64,000 nucleotides of DNA from Nocardia macrotermitis (GTDB lineage: Bacteria; Actinomycetota; Actinomycetes; Mycobacteriales; Mycobacteriaceae). The notes beneath the pieces were generated by a model. That model was not told where the DNA came from, did not search any database, and saw nothing but the letters and a program-made list of their open reading frames with translations. Position 1 is the first letter of the stretch. Every line of letters starts with the position of its first letter. A program made the translations under genes and the position numbers. Shown in pieces: positions 51,443-60,795 of the stretch. Where the stretch lies: positions 62,001 through 126,000 of the forward strand of contig NZ_WEGK01000017.1 of the NCBI RefSeq assembly GCF_009604405.1, read 5' to 3'.

Positions 51443-54400
51443 ATGGACAAGCCGTCCGGCCTGGAGTACCTGCTCAACTGGCTGGGGCTGGATTGGCCCG
51501 AGGGCGACGAGTTCAAGATGTGGGACCTCGCCGACGATTGGCACAACGCGGCGAAATCGCTCTCGGATATCGATGGCGATATCGACGCGGCCATCGCGGC
51601 GGTGCGCGCCGCCTATCCGGACGGTTCCGGTGGCGAGGCGATGATCCAGCAGTTGCAGCAGATGCGCTCGGGTCCGCAGGCCATCGATCAGCTGGTCGCC
51701 TGGTTCAACCACGTCGGAGACAGTGCCGAGGCGTCCGGCGACTCCATTCAGGGCGGGAAGATCCAGTTCGAAACGTTGCTGCTGACAACGGCAGCCGCGC
51801 TACTGGCCGAGGAGGCATTTCCGCCGACCGCGCCCGCGGAGCAGGCGGCCACCATCGCCATTTCCAGGGTCGGCGCGCGAATGGCGATGCGGCAATTGCT
51901 CAAGCAGATCGCCGAGAACGGGCTCAAGGACGTTCTGCTGACCACCCTGAAAAATCAGTGGAAGCGACTGCTGCTGCATCTGGTCCTGGACGCCACCATT
52001 CCCGCCGGGGTGAATCTGGCCAATCAGGAGGCGAAGGTACTCAGCGGCCATCAGGACGGCATCAACTGGGGTGAGGTCGGACAGACCGCCGTCGTGGGCC
52101 TGGCGGGCGGCCTCACCGGTGGTTTCGCCGGTGGGCTCATGCAGGGGTGGATGCGGAACCTGAGCAGCGGGATGTTCCGGGGTCTGGTGTCCGGAATCAC
52201 CGGCGGCGTGACCGGGACGCTGGCCAGCGGACTGGCCGACATGGCGTACACAGGCGAATGGTCGATGGATCCGAGCGCGCTGGTGGCAGGGGCATTCTGG
52301 GGAGCGCACGGATCGCTGGGCGGGCATCACGGTCCGGTCGAGGACGGTACCGCGCCGCATACGCGGGTGACTGTTTCGGACGAGGGTGCCGTGCCCACCG
52401 AGCGGGTTTCGATTCCGGGGGAGGACGGCTCGACGCACGTCGAACCGGCCGGTTATTCGCCCGGCGATCATGCCTCGGTGTCGGATTCGGGTCCCGGCCA
52501 GCACGTCACCGAGCACTCCGAGACGACGCATTCGAGTCAGACGAGCCACAGCTCGGAAGTGACTCGGACGCAGGATAATTCGATGATCACCCGGGAACGT
52601 CCGGTGGATTCGCAGTCCGGGACCGGGATACCCACCGAGACGCATTCGACCACGTCGCATACTGTCGAATTGCATTCCGAGACAACGAATTCAACCTTAA
52701 CCGACCATTCGGGAGCGCGGGCGGACGCCACGTCCCGGCCCGAATCGCCGGTCGCGGCGCGTTCGACGAGTTCGGCGGGCGAGGGTGTGCGGGCCTCGAG
52801 TACCCGTCCGGCCTCGACCGGGGACGGCTCGAGTTCCCATCGAACCGCCAAACCCGAAACCCTCACGCCGCGAGAGGAATCCAAGCCGCCGACCGAGCGT
52901 CCGATGGCGGGCGATGTGGAGTCGCCCGGCACGCGGGAGGGCTTGGAGTTGCCGACCTCGGATCCGGTGCACGCGGACAAGCCGTTCAGTGCCGCGTTCG
53001 ATCATCCGGTTTCGGAGACTCCACACGTCGAGGATGTTCCGTTCTCGGGGTCGCGTTCCGGCGAAAACGCAGAAGTCGTTGTGCCTAACGATATTTCGAC
53101 CATCCACGACACTCCTGCCCCGCCGGAACCCGCGACCCGGGCGGGTTTGGCCGAGGGGACCACGCATCCCGGTGGTCCGGAACGGCCCGGGGGTCGCGTG
53201 GGTGACCGGCCCGGGTCCTCCCCGATCCGGGCCCGCAGTACGGGCGAGGAACGCGTGCCGGGCGAATCTCATTCTCGCCCAGTCGAATCCGGTTCGGAGC
53301 GGCCTCGCGAACTCGCCGGCGCCCGCTCCCGCGGTGACGACGAAGTGCTCGGACCGAACGCGATACATTCGGAGGGGGACAAGGGAACTCAGTCGCCGGA
53401 GAATCCGGCCGATCACACGTCGCATGAGCAACACCACGCCGACCACGAGGACTACGCCTATACCGGCGGCGCGATTCGGCCGCGGGACGAGGGCATGGCG
53501 TTCGAATGGGCCGAGGACGCGTACGACGCGTTCCGCGGTAGTGATCGCGATGTCGATGACATCGCGGGCGTCCTCGCCGAGCATCCGCGCGAGGATGGGA
53601 CGTACTTCTCCCGCGATGACATCGAGCAGATCAAGAACCATCTGTTCCGTGAGGAACATCCGATCCGCGACTACGACGGTGAGATCGTCCAGAGACGTTA
53701 CGACGCCGACCCCGATATCGCGGAGGCATGGATCCGGATGCGGTCCGGTGAGCCGCGTCCCGCCGACCTCGTACTGCTCGAGCACGAGTTGGCAGAATCG
53801 AACTTCTACCGCGACAATCCTGGAGCGATCTACCAGGATGCGCACGCCCACGCCAACGAGAGTCACAATTGGGCGAAAGTCGCGGAGCCACGCACGGGCG
53901 AACGTTACGACACTCTTTGGGGACGAGACGATGGCGCTACTGATCTACTACAACCAGACCCGCAACGACCCGAACGAAGTGGAGTACCAGTTCGGGGAGA
54001 CGAGGGAGAATCTCGATCGGGTGCTGACGATCGACAAGGCGAGCAACAGCGTCCGCACGGACCAACCGGAGGACGTGATCTTCCGGTCCGCAGCGGGTCG
54101 GATCAGGCTCCGGGCCAAGCGCGAGAAGGAGTGGCCTCAGAACGGGGTGATCGCCTCGTAGACGATCCGGACGGCACCTCGCGCGAGCCCCGCACCGGCG
54201 ATCACGACGACCCCGCGTCTCGACCCGCTGATCGGAAACAGGAAGAGCCGCAACGTGATCCGGCGGAGAACGAACATCACGAAGACGGGCCGACCGACCC
54301 GCACGAGCCCGGGACCACCGAGCGTCCGAGCGTCGAGGAAGCGTTCCACGATCACGCCGAGACCACCGACGCCGGCGTCTCACTGCACGCCCAGGATCCG

Positions 54401-56479
54401 GAACTGAGCAGGCTCGCCGCCCGCGTCCCCGCCGACGACCGCTACTTCACCGTCGATGCTCACGTCACCGCCGACGGCCACGTCCGCATCGGCGAACACC
54501 GCTACACCCCCGAAGAATTCGGCGACATGCTGCGCGAACACGGCTGGGACGGCGAGAAACCCATCCGCATGATCGGCTGCGACGCCGCCGAGAACGGCTT
54601 CGCAGGCCGCCTGGCCAACCACCTCGACACCGACGTCCTGGCCCCCACCGCGAAAGCCTGGACCGACGAACACGGCCGCGTCTACAGCAGCACCTCCGAA
54701 AAGGACGCCAACGGCAACCCCCGCCCCCACATCCCGCCGGACGGCGAATGGCACACCACCCATCCGGACGGAACCGTCGTCATCGCGGGCGACGACGGCT
54801 TCGTCCCGGGGACACCCGCGGAAGCCAAACACGGGCTCGACCACGACCCGGGCGCCATGCGCGACGCGCCGGGGCAGAACCGCAGGACCATCGACCCGTC
54901 GGACGAGCGGCTACTCGAACCGCTCACGGAACAGACGATCGACGATCGGCCGGTCATCGTCGACGAGAACGGGGTGCCGCACAAGATCGATGGCGAGCCC
55001 GACAGCGCCGCGGTCGCCACCTCGCGGGACTTCCTCAACGACCAGTTGCGGCGCTCCGGTGAGCTGTACGACGAGAAGACCGGGAACGGCTCCCGGTTCT
55101 ACGTGCAGGACGACTCGAATCCGGCTGTGCCCAAGGCGATCATCGATGGCACCGATTCCATCACCGGCACCACCGCCGACCTGGTCAAGGTCACCTGGCG
55201 CGACGGTCGGGTGGCCGGGGTCGAGACGTTCGACGCGACGACCTCGACGCGTGTGGTGGACGATCCGGCGTCGGCGCTGGGCACCCTGCGGAACAAATTG
55301 CCGGACGGCACCAAGTATCAGGCCGACAACAGCGTCTTCGTCGCGCCGACGGAGGCGTCGGCGCGGGCTGTCACCGAGGCGGTCGGCGGGGATTCCAGGA
55401 TTCGGGTGATCCATCCGGAGTCCGGGTTCGATTCGGCGGCGAGTGCGGGTGAATCGGGTGCGCGTTCGCGGTCGGGTTCGGAGGACGAGGGTGCTGGTTC
55501 GGCGCACGAGGGGCATCCGACGCGCACCGGTGAGGATTCGACCGACGGGCGGCCGATGGCTCGTGGCGATGATGATCCCGGTGTGCCCGACGGGGAGAAA
55601 AAGACGCAGCAGGAGGCGATGCGGGAGCAGGTCGAGCGGGCGAACAAAGATCCAGAATATTTCAAGCGATATTATCAGGATCGCGGCAATTACACGGTCC
55701 GGCACAGTAAAGGGGTGGCGGACGAAACCGGATACGTGCCCCCGCACCTGGTCAAGGACCCGGCAACCAGTAAATGGATCGCCGAGAACGACGCGCCCGC
55801 TCCATTGCAGCCGGATTATGCGACGGTGCATGATCCGGTCGGACCCGAAGGGCTCGCCGAAGAAAAGCTCGAGACGCTCAATTCCAGCGCTGCCGAAAGA
55901 CATGATGCGATTTCGGAGGACATTCAGGCGGAGCGTGATCTTAAGAGCGCTCGGGAGGCGCTGAAAAGCGAGGATACGCCCGAAAATCGTACGGCTGTTC
56001 AAAAGGCCGAAGAAGAGCATTCTCCGTTGCATCGGGAGATGTCGGAGAAGTCCGAGAAATTCGGTGAGACGGTAGCCGCCGAGCACGCCATTCCGGATCA
56101 TTACGAGGGCGCGGTGCCGGAGCGGTTGGAGGGGCCGGCCAACGGTAACGACCAGTTCGATCAGGTCTACAAGCTGCCGGACGGCAAGTACGTGGTCGTT
56201 GAGTGCAAGAGTTCGGTGGACACCGATCTCGGCGCTCGGTGGACCCGTGACGGCCTGCGGGTCTCGCAGGGGCGTCGCGAATACTTCCTCGATATTCTCG
56301 AAGAAATGCGGGAGCGTGGTGAGGAGTATCCGCACGAACTCGAGTTGGCCGACGCGCTGGAAGATGCCTTGAACGACGGCGATGTCGACTATATCCTGGT
56401 GCAGGGTCAGAAGAACAACGGTGAGTATGCTGGGTATGTCATGAAAATATTCGATATCAGTGGTCGGAGGACTACGTGA
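51443..56479 (+). CDS. CpnT-like polymorphic toxin with C-terminal restriction-endonuclease-fold domain
   Basis: A 1678-aa protein. Residues 1-110 form a WXG100-like helical head (WDLADDWHNAAKSLSDIDGD), typical of ESX-delivered toxins. A Gly-rich hydrophobic stretch follows at about 210-300 (VGLAGGLTGGFAGGLMQGW). Residues 300-660 are Ser/Thr/Pro-rich spacer. A first toxin-tip-like domain lies at about 670-830 (HELAESNFY, DAHAHANESHNW). Residues 830-905 are the out-of-frame readthrough of a small immunity-like gene. Next is a domain resembling peptidase C80-type modules (FTVDAH, RMIGCDAAENGFAGRLA) at about 985-1100. The C-terminal 130 residues carry D1573 and VVECKSS (Glu1587, Lys1589), the D...ExK nuclease motif. 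ATG 51443 chosen at the WXG100-like start. GTGA overlap with Imm49. Confidence 0.85.
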   Translation: MDKPSGLEYLLNWLGLDWPEGDEFKMWDLADDWHNAAKSLSDIDGDIDAAIAAVRAAYPDGSGGEAMIQQLQQMRSGPQAIDQLVAWFNHVGDSAEASGDSIQGGKIQFETLLLTTAAALLAEEAFPPTAPAEQAATIAISRVGARMAMRQLLKQIAENGLKDVLLTTLKNQWKRLLLHLVLDATIPAGVNLANQEAKVLSGHQDGINWGEVGQTAVVGLAGGLTGGFAGGLMQGWMRNLSSGMFRGLVSGITGGVTGTLASGLADMAYTGEWSMDPSALVAGAFWGAHGSLGGHHGPVEDGTAPHTRVTVSDEGAVPTERVSIPGEDGSTHVEPAGYSPGDHASVSDSGPGQHVTEHSETTHSSQTSHSSEVTRTQDNSMITRERPVDSQSGTGIPTETHSTTSHTVELHSETTNSTLTDHSGARADATSRPESPVAARSTSSAGEGVRASSTRPASTGDGSSSHRTAKPETLTPREESKPPTERPMAGDVESPGTREGLELPTSDPVHADKPFSAAFDHPVSETPHVEDVPFSGSRSGENAEVVVPNDISTIHDTPAPPEPATRAGLAEGTTHPGGPERPGGRVGDRPGSSPIRARSTGEERVPGESHSRPVESGSERPRELAGARSRGDDEVLGPNAIHSEGDKGTQSPENPADHTSHEQHHADHEDYAYTGGAIRPRDEGMAFEWAEDAYDAFRGSDRDVDDIAGVLAEHPREDGTYFSRDDIEQIKNHLFREEHPIRDYDGEIVQRRYDADPDIAEAWIRMRSGEPRPADLVLLEHELAESNFYRDNPGAIYQDAHAHANESHNWAKVAEPRTGERYDTLWGRDDGATDLLQPDPQRPERSGVPVRGDEGESRSGADDRQGEQQRPHGPTGGRDLPVRSGSDQAPGQAREGVASERGDRLVDDPDGTSREPRTGDHDDPASRPADRKQEEPQRDPAENEHHEDGPTDPHEPGTTERPSVEEAFHDHAETTDAGVSLHAQDPELSRLAARVPADDRYFTVDAHVTADGHVRIGEHRYTPEEFGDMLREHGWDGEKPIRMIGCDAAENGFAGRLANHLDTDVLAPTAKAWTDEHGRVYSSTSEKDANGNPRPHIPPDGEWHTTHPDGTVVIAGDDGFVPGTPAEAKHGLDHDPGAMRDAPGQNRRTIDPSDERLLEPLTEQTIDDRPVIVDENGVPHKIDGEPDSAAVATSRDFLNDQLRRSGELYDEKTGNGSRFYVQDDSNPAVPKAIIDGTDSITGTTADLVKVTWRDGRVAGVETFDATTSTRVVDDPASALGTLRNKLPDGTKYQADNSVFVAPTEASARAVTEAVGGDSRIRVIHPESGFDSAASAGESGARSRSGSEDEGAGSAHEGHPTRTGEDSTDGRPMARGDDDPGVPDGEKKTQQEAMREQVERANKDPEYFKRYYQDRGNYTVRHSKGVADETGYVPPHLVKDPATSKWIAENDAPAPLQPDYATVHDPVGPEGLAEEKLETLNSSAAERHDAISEDIQAERDLKSAREALKSEDTPENRTAVQKAEEEHSPLHREMSEKSEKFGETVAAEHAIPDHYEGAVPERLEGPANGNDQFDQVYKLPDGKYVVVECKSSVDTDLGARWTRDGLRVSQGRREYFLDILEEMRERGEEYPHELELADALEDALNDGDVDYILVQGQKNNGEYAGYVMKIFDISGRRTT
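53931..54161 (+). CDS. Small immunity-like gene inside the toxin ORF in another frame
   Basis: A 76-aa frame starting MALLIYYNQTRNDPNEVEYQF and ending EWPQNGVIAS. Its sequence reads like a natural small soluble protein, and I recognise the pattern (IYYxQTRxxPxEVEYxFG ... WPxxG) from small conserved actinobacterial proteins. The toxin frame across the same bases gives only low-complexity Arg/Gly/Asp-rich peptide, so the codon pattern supports this frame. It begins directly behind the HELAESN domain, the place where an immunity gene would follow a toxin tip. Probably a retained immunity gene of a captured toxin cassette; function not shown. Confidence 0.7.
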   Translation: MALLIYYNQTRNDPNEVEYQFGETRENLDRVLTIDKASNSVRTDQPEDVIFRSAAGRIRLRAKREKEWPQNGVIAS

Positions 56480-57336
56480 CACGTACTGTTGAAACGCATT
56501 GGACTGCTGGTCCGAACGCTGAGCAGTATGCTGTCTCGATGGGGGCGAGTGTTGCCAAGTCGATCAATAGACTGGAGACCTCGCCGGAAATGATCGATTC
56601 CGCGTTCTCCAAAACAATGCAGTACATGCAAGCGCAGTGCACTGTCGACCCGGCTGCGGTACTGGGTAAGACCTGGGAATCGGTGGTTACCGCCATGCAG
56701 GTCGGATCGGCGATGTTCGCCATCACCAGTCGCACCGAGGGCACCGTCGAATGCCGTATCGACCACGAGATTCGGCAGCTCCCAGCGATCGGACCGCGAA
56801 CCTTCCCCAATGTCGGGCAGTGGCTCAACGCGTTCTGGTTGGCGATCGTCTGCCGCGATCAGGACCGGATGACCCAGCTCTGCAACTTTCCGGTGGAGCG
56901 GCTGCGCGAGGCCGAGGGTGAGACCGATGAGTTCGTCTATCTCTGGGCGGACACCCTGCAGACGTACTGGCTTCGTCGTCCCGGGGTGGTGGAGAAGCTG
57001 ACCGCCACGATCAACGCGTCCTATCCCGATGTCGCGACGCTCATGCCGAAGGATCGCCTGGAGAAACTCGTCTATCAGCCGATCAATCTCTTCCACCGAT
57101 TTCTCACCGAGGATCGCGCCGGTTTCGACGACGCCCTGGTGGAGGCGTTGGAGCTGCACAAGATGTACTGGACCGCCGACGAGGATCGGGCGAAGAAGAC
57201 CGCCGGGCGTATTGCCTTGGGCCCGTTGGCGATCACCTGCTTCGCCTACGACGGAGAATTCCCGATCGACGTCGAATCCGGTTATATTCCGAAGGAGCTC
57301 GTACAGCGCGGCTGGCTCGGCGAATTCCCGGTGTGA
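56476..57336 (+). CDS. Imm49-family immunity protein
   Basis: A 286-aa alpha-helical protein with the Imm49 look: a long N-terminal helical region, TFPNVGQWLNAFWLAIVCRDQDRMTQLC, then YLWADTLQTYW and a C-terminal LGPLAITCFAYDGEFPIDVESGYIPKELV. It starts with GTG overlapping the toxin's stop codon (GTGA), so it is translated with the toxin and most likely neutralises the C-terminal nuclease domain. Confidence 0.85.
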   Translation: MTRTVETHWTAGPNAEQYAVSMGASVAKSINRLETSPEMIDSAFSKTMQYMQAQCTVDPAAVLGKTWESVVTAMQVGSAMFAITSRTEGTVECRIDHEIRQLPAIGPRTFPNVGQWLNAFWLAIVCRDQDRMTQLCNFPVERLREAEGETDEFVYLWADTLQTYWLRRPGVVEKLTATINASYPDVATLMPKDRLEKLVYQPINLFHRFLTEDRAGFDDALVEALELHKMYWTADEDRAKKTAGRIALGPLAITCFAYDGEFPIDVESGYIPKELVQRGWLGEFPV

Positions 57337-57390
57337 GCATACGGTTTCCAGTGCAAGGGGCACTTTCATGTCGAACAAGGTGAGGCAACG

Positions 57391-57789
57391 GTGAGCAGGT
57401 TCGCGGAGGTGATCGTGCTGGCTCGGAATGCCGAGCAGGTGATGGCGCCGTTGACCCGGCCCGATCCGGCCCGCGAGTGGCAGCAGTGCTTCACTCCGGT
57501 CGATGATTCCGTGTTCTCGGGTTCCGGTACGGGAGCGGGCGAATGCTATACGTGGGTCGTGCAGTTCCACCGGCTGAACTGGGGCGGGCTGCTACCGCTT
57601 CTCGAGTCCCTGGCCTGGCCGAATCCCGAATCCGTCCAGGTGCTCGTGCGGGACGAGGAGGACGACTGCTTCGGCCTGTGGATGTTGTTCGACGGCAAGC
57701 TGGTCGAGGTTCAGCTGCCGCGAACCAGGCGTGATCCGCTGCCCGGCGACTCGGTGACCGGTGTCCTGACCAGAACCGATCGCGAATGA
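57391..57789 (+). CDS. Hypothetical protein, probable accessory immunity gene
   Basis: A 132-aa protein of unknown family, starting MSRFAEVIVLARNAEQVM. It has an alternating alpha/beta pattern with LLPLLESLAWPNPESVQVLVRDEEDDCFGLWMLFDGKLVEVQLPR. Its GTG start at 57391 overlaps the TGA of an eight-codon open frame (57369-57395, MSNKVRQR) that has GGTGAGG inside; this may act as a coupling leader. Position right after Imm49 suggests it belongs to the toxin-immunity island. Confidence 0.65.
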   Translation: MSRFAEVIVLARNAEQVMAPLTRPDPAREWQQCFTPVDDSVFSGSGTGAGECYTWVVQFHRLNWGGLLPLLESLAWPNPESVQVLVRDEEDDCFGLWMLFDGKLVEVQLPRTRRDPLPGDSVTGVLTRTDRE

Positions 57790-57806
57790 CGCGGTAGCGA
57801 CCGATT

Positions 57807-58202
57807 TCAAGAGCCGGTTATCACCGAGACCGCGCGATCCTTCGTGGTTTCGTCGACCGGACCGAGTTCGAAACCGCGCGCCTGGATATGCCGCACCAGC
57901 TTCGGTTCCGGGGCCAGCCCGTGTTTGCGGAGGTAGTGCGGGACCGAACCGGCCCAGATCCAGGTGCCATCGGTGCGGTAGTTCAGGGGGACGTCGCGGT
58001 CGGCGGGGGCGAATTCGTCGACGTCGAAACTGCGGGCGGCCAGCACGATGGGGGCGGACTCGAGGTAGGTCAGCAGGGCGTCGGTCAGTGTGGGATCGAT
58101 GGGGTCGCGGTCGATGATGGGGCGACCGTCCAGGTCGCGGCCCTCGTAGACGCGGGCCAGGCGCGGCGGCGATGCGGGCGCGTCGTTGGTCGGCTCGCTC
58201 AT
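57807..58202 (-). CDS. Hypothetical protein (about 130 aa)
   Basis: A 131-aa soluble protein without a recognised family. Visible features: RVYEGRDLDGRPIIDRDPIDP near the start, YLESAPIVLAARSFDVDEFAP in the middle, and VPLNYRTDGTWIWAGSVPHYLRKHGLAPEPKL, which resembles segments found beside actinobacterial toxin-immunity genes (TDGxWIWxxSVxYYL). It converges on the plus-strand toxin island with a 17-bp gap. Codon use is normal for the window. Confidence 0.7.
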   Translation of the reverse strand: MSEPTNDAPASPPRLARVYEGRDLDGRPIIDRDPIDPTLTDALLTYLESAPIVLAARSFDVDEFAPADRDVPLNYRTDGTWIWAGSVPHYLRKHGLAPEPKLVRHIQARGFELGPVDETTKDRAVSVITGS

Positions 58203-58311
58203 CTGGATGCCATTCCTTCCGAAGGGTTTTCGAGTCTGCGGCCCGATCGTAACCGGGCGGGGCGGCGCGATCCGTCGATGGAGATCTGCCGCCCTGCCCA
58301 GGTGTGCGACC

Positions 58312-60345
58312 TCAGAGGCTGACGCGCTGGTCCTTGGCGAGGAAGAGTTTGTCGGTCTCCTTGATGCCGAAGGTCTGGTAGAACTCCGGCAGGTTGCGGA
58401 CGACCTGGTTGCAGCGGAATTCGCTGGGGGAGTGGACGTCGTTGGCGAGGAGTTGTTCGGTGTACTGGGGGGTCTGTTTGGCGCGCCAGTTGCGGCCCCA
58501 GGACAGGAACATATCGGTGTAGTTGGGGGTGTCGGTCTTGAGATCGATGCGGAAGGCGGACAGCGAGATCATCAGGCCGCGCAGGTCGGCGAGGTTCTCC
58601 CCGACGGTGAGCGCGCCGTTGACGTGGTCGGTCGGTGGCAGGCCCTCGGGGACCAGTGCGTCGTACTGGGTGATGAGCTGCTTGGTCTTGGCTTCGAAGG
58701 CCGCGCGGTCCTGCGGGCTCCACCAGTCCTTGCGGTTGCCGTCGCCGTCGTATTTGGATCCCTGGTCGTCGAAGCCGTGGCCGATCTCGTGGCCGATGAC
58801 CGCGCCGATCGCGCCGTAGTTCACCGCGGCCTCGGCATTCTTGTCGAAGAACGGGGCCTGCAGGATGGCGGCGGGGAAGTTGATCGAGTTGGAGGTCACG
58901 TCGTAGTAGGCATTGACGGTCTGCGGGGTCATACCCCATTCGGTCTTGTCGACCGGGGTGCCGAGCTTGTTCATCGCGCGATCGGACTCGAAAGCCGTGA
59001 TGGCGAGCAGGGATTCGACGAGTTTGCCGCGGGTGACCTTCACCTTCGAGTAGTCGACCCACTTGTCGGGGTAGCCGATCTTGACGGTGATCTTGCCCAG
59101 TTTGGCGATGGCGGCATCGCGTGTGGGCGGTGACATCCAGCTCGAATTCTGGAAATTCTGCCGGTAGGCGGCGAGCAGATTGTCCACCAGTTGCTTCGCG
59201 CGGTCCTTGGCCTCGGCGGGGAAGTACTTGGCCACGTACAGCTTTCCGAGCATCTCGCCCAGGTTGGCGTCGACCACGCCGACCGCGGATTTCCACAGTT
59301 CGGGACGCTGCTGCACACCCGCGGTGACCTTCACGTACTCGAAATTGGCATCCGAGAGCGCCTTGGTCAGGTACTTGGCGTAGCTGCGCAGCAGGGCCAG
59401 CTTCAGATAGTCGCGCCAGATCGCGATATCGGTGGCCGCCCAGAGCTGCCCGGCCGCGGTGACATAGGACGGTTCGGCCACCACGATCTTCGCGAACAGC
59501 GTCTTCGGGCGGCTGGTGCTGCCGGAAAGCCAAGGCTCCCAATCGAATTCGGGAGCCAGCGCCTTGACCTCGTCCCAGGATTTCAGGTTGTAGGTGGCAT
59601 CGCTGTCGCGGGTCTGCACGTTGTTCCAGAAGGCCGCGGCGATCTGCTTCTCCAGATCGACCACCCGCTGCGCCGCGCCGTTCGGATCGGCCAGACCGCC
59701 GCCGGTGGCCAGCTTCTGCATCAGCGTCGAATAGGCCGCGAGATACTGCGCGAACTGGGGCTTGCTGTAGTACTGCTCGCTCATGCCCAGGCCGGACTGG
59801 CCGATCGAGGGCAGGTAGGCGGTGGAATGCTTCTGATCGACCGAGATGCCGAGCCCGATCAGCCCGCCCAGCGGCAGCGCGCCCATCACCTTGGCCAGAT
59901 CGGGTTTGGTCGCCGCGCCGTCGATCTTGGCGAACAAGCCGGCCAGCGGGGTCAGGCCCAGCTTGTCGAGGGTGGCCTCGTCCATCCGCGCGTCGTACAG
60001 ATCGCGGATCTGCTGCTCGGGTGTGCCGTCCTTCGGATCCTTGATCCCGGCGATGACCTCTTTCAGCTGCCCCTCGACCCGGTCGGACACCTCGGTGAAG
60101 GTGCCGAACTCCGACTTGTCCGGCGGCAGCTGATAGGTGCGCAACCAGGTGCCGTTGACGTGCCGGAACAGATCGTCCTGCGGGCGCACGGCCTGATCCA
60201 CGCCCGACAGATCCGGCCCGGCGGGCGGCTTCGAGACCGAATCGTCGGCATTGCACGAGGCCAGCGTCGCCGCGACCGGCACGGCTCCGAGCGCGACCAG
60301 GAACGAACGGCGATCCAGCTGAACTGGACGACGCGACGAACTCAC
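58312..60345 (-). CDS. M13-family zinc metallopeptidase, Tat-exported lipoprotein
   Basis: A 677-aa neprilysin/PepO-type peptidase. The N-terminus has a twin-arginine signal (DRRSFLVALG, Arg12-Arg13) ending in the lipobox LASC (Cys31), so the enzyme should be exported folded and lipid-anchored. The zinc motif is HEIGH (His519, Glu520, His523) and the third ligand lies in ENLAD (Glu583, Asp587). NAYYDVTSNSINFPAAILQAPFF is the conserved substrate-site stretch. Mycobacterial Zmp1 is a relative but usually lacks a signal peptide. Likely an envelope peptidase acting on short peptides. Confidence 0.92.
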   Translation of the reverse strand: MSSSRRPVQLDRRSFLVALGAVPVAATLASCNADDSVSKPPAGPDLSGVDQAVRPQDDLFRHVNGTWLRTYQLPPDKSEFGTFTEVSDRVEGQLKEVIAGIKDPKDGTPEQQIRDLYDARMDEATLDKLGLTPLAGLFAKIDGAATKPDLAKVMGALPLGGLIGLGISVDQKHSTAYLPSIGQSGLGMSEQYYSKPQFAQYLAAYSTLMQKLATGGGLADPNGAAQRVVDLEKQIAAAFWNNVQTRDSDATYNLKSWDEVKALAPEFDWEPWLSGSTSRPKTLFAKIVVAEPSYVTAAGQLWAATDIAIWRDYLKLALLRSYAKYLTKALSDANFEYVKVTAGVQQRPELWKSAVGVVDANLGEMLGKLYVAKYFPAEAKDRAKQLVDNLLAAYRQNFQNSSWMSPPTRDAAIAKLGKITVKIGYPDKWVDYSKVKVTRGKLVESLLAITAFESDRAMNKLGTPVDKTEWGMTPQTVNAYYDVTSNSINFPAAILQAPFFDKNAEAAVNYGAIGAVIGHEIGHGFDDQGSKYDGDGNRKDWWSPQDRAAFEAKTKQLITQYDALVPEGLPPTDHVNGALTVGENLADLRGLMISLSAFRIDLKTDTPNYTDMFLSWGRNWRAKQTPQYTEQLLANDVHSPSEFRCNQVVRNLPEFYQTFGIKETDKLFLAKDQRVSL

Positions 60346-60562
60346 AGGAAAATCCTTCCCCGACTGCTTGTGGTGTGGCGGACGTGGGTCGTAGCGCGAC
60401 CGAGGCTACTGGAGCCTGCTGAGAACGGCTGAAGAACGACGACGCCCCTGATCAGTGGCCGCTTGACGGTTGCCCATCGAATCCCCCTTCGATCGTGATT
60501 ACTGCCAGCGTACCCAGGGGTACCGACAAGTTCAGAGGTCGTATTTTCCAGCGGGCCCGGAT
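60346..60562. other. Intergenic region between the metallopeptidase and ribosomal operon
   Basis: About 220 bp with short frames on both strands that have no domain character. It should contain the metallopeptidase promoter, but no convincing -35/-10 pair was found on the minus strand. Confidence 0.4.
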
Positions 60563-60591
60563 TTGGGCTCTACCTGCGGCTTGGCTACACT
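60563..60591 (+). promoter_or_regulatory. Promoter of the rplN operon
   Basis: TTGGGC (60563-60568) and TACACT (60586-60591) are 17 bp apart. The predicted leader to rplN is nearly 200 bases (60599-60795), long enough for regulatory structure. No other gene is seen in it. Confidence 0.65.
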
Positions 60592-60795
60592 GGTCCGGTT
60601 GCTTGCGGGACAGCTGTGCCCGCACTTCGGCCGCGAACCCACAGTGGTTGATCCTCGGATCCTCGATAACCGCTGGCAGGCGCTGCCCCGCGTAGCTTGC
60701 GGAGCGGGCCACAAGGCTCAGCTGAGGGGCAACTGACCATGCCCGTCGGGTCGGCAATCCGGCGTGCATTTCGTCCAGGTCTAGGAGGAGCTGAA

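Noticed and set aside
58199..60256. 685-aa frame overlapping the M13 peptidase
   Set aside because: Same strand but shifted frame; the 677-aa frame has the signal peptide, HEIGH and ENLAD motifs.
60452..60769. Small frames on both strands in the spacer before rplN
   Set aside because: No ribosome binding site or domain; the region holds a good promoter and a leader instead.
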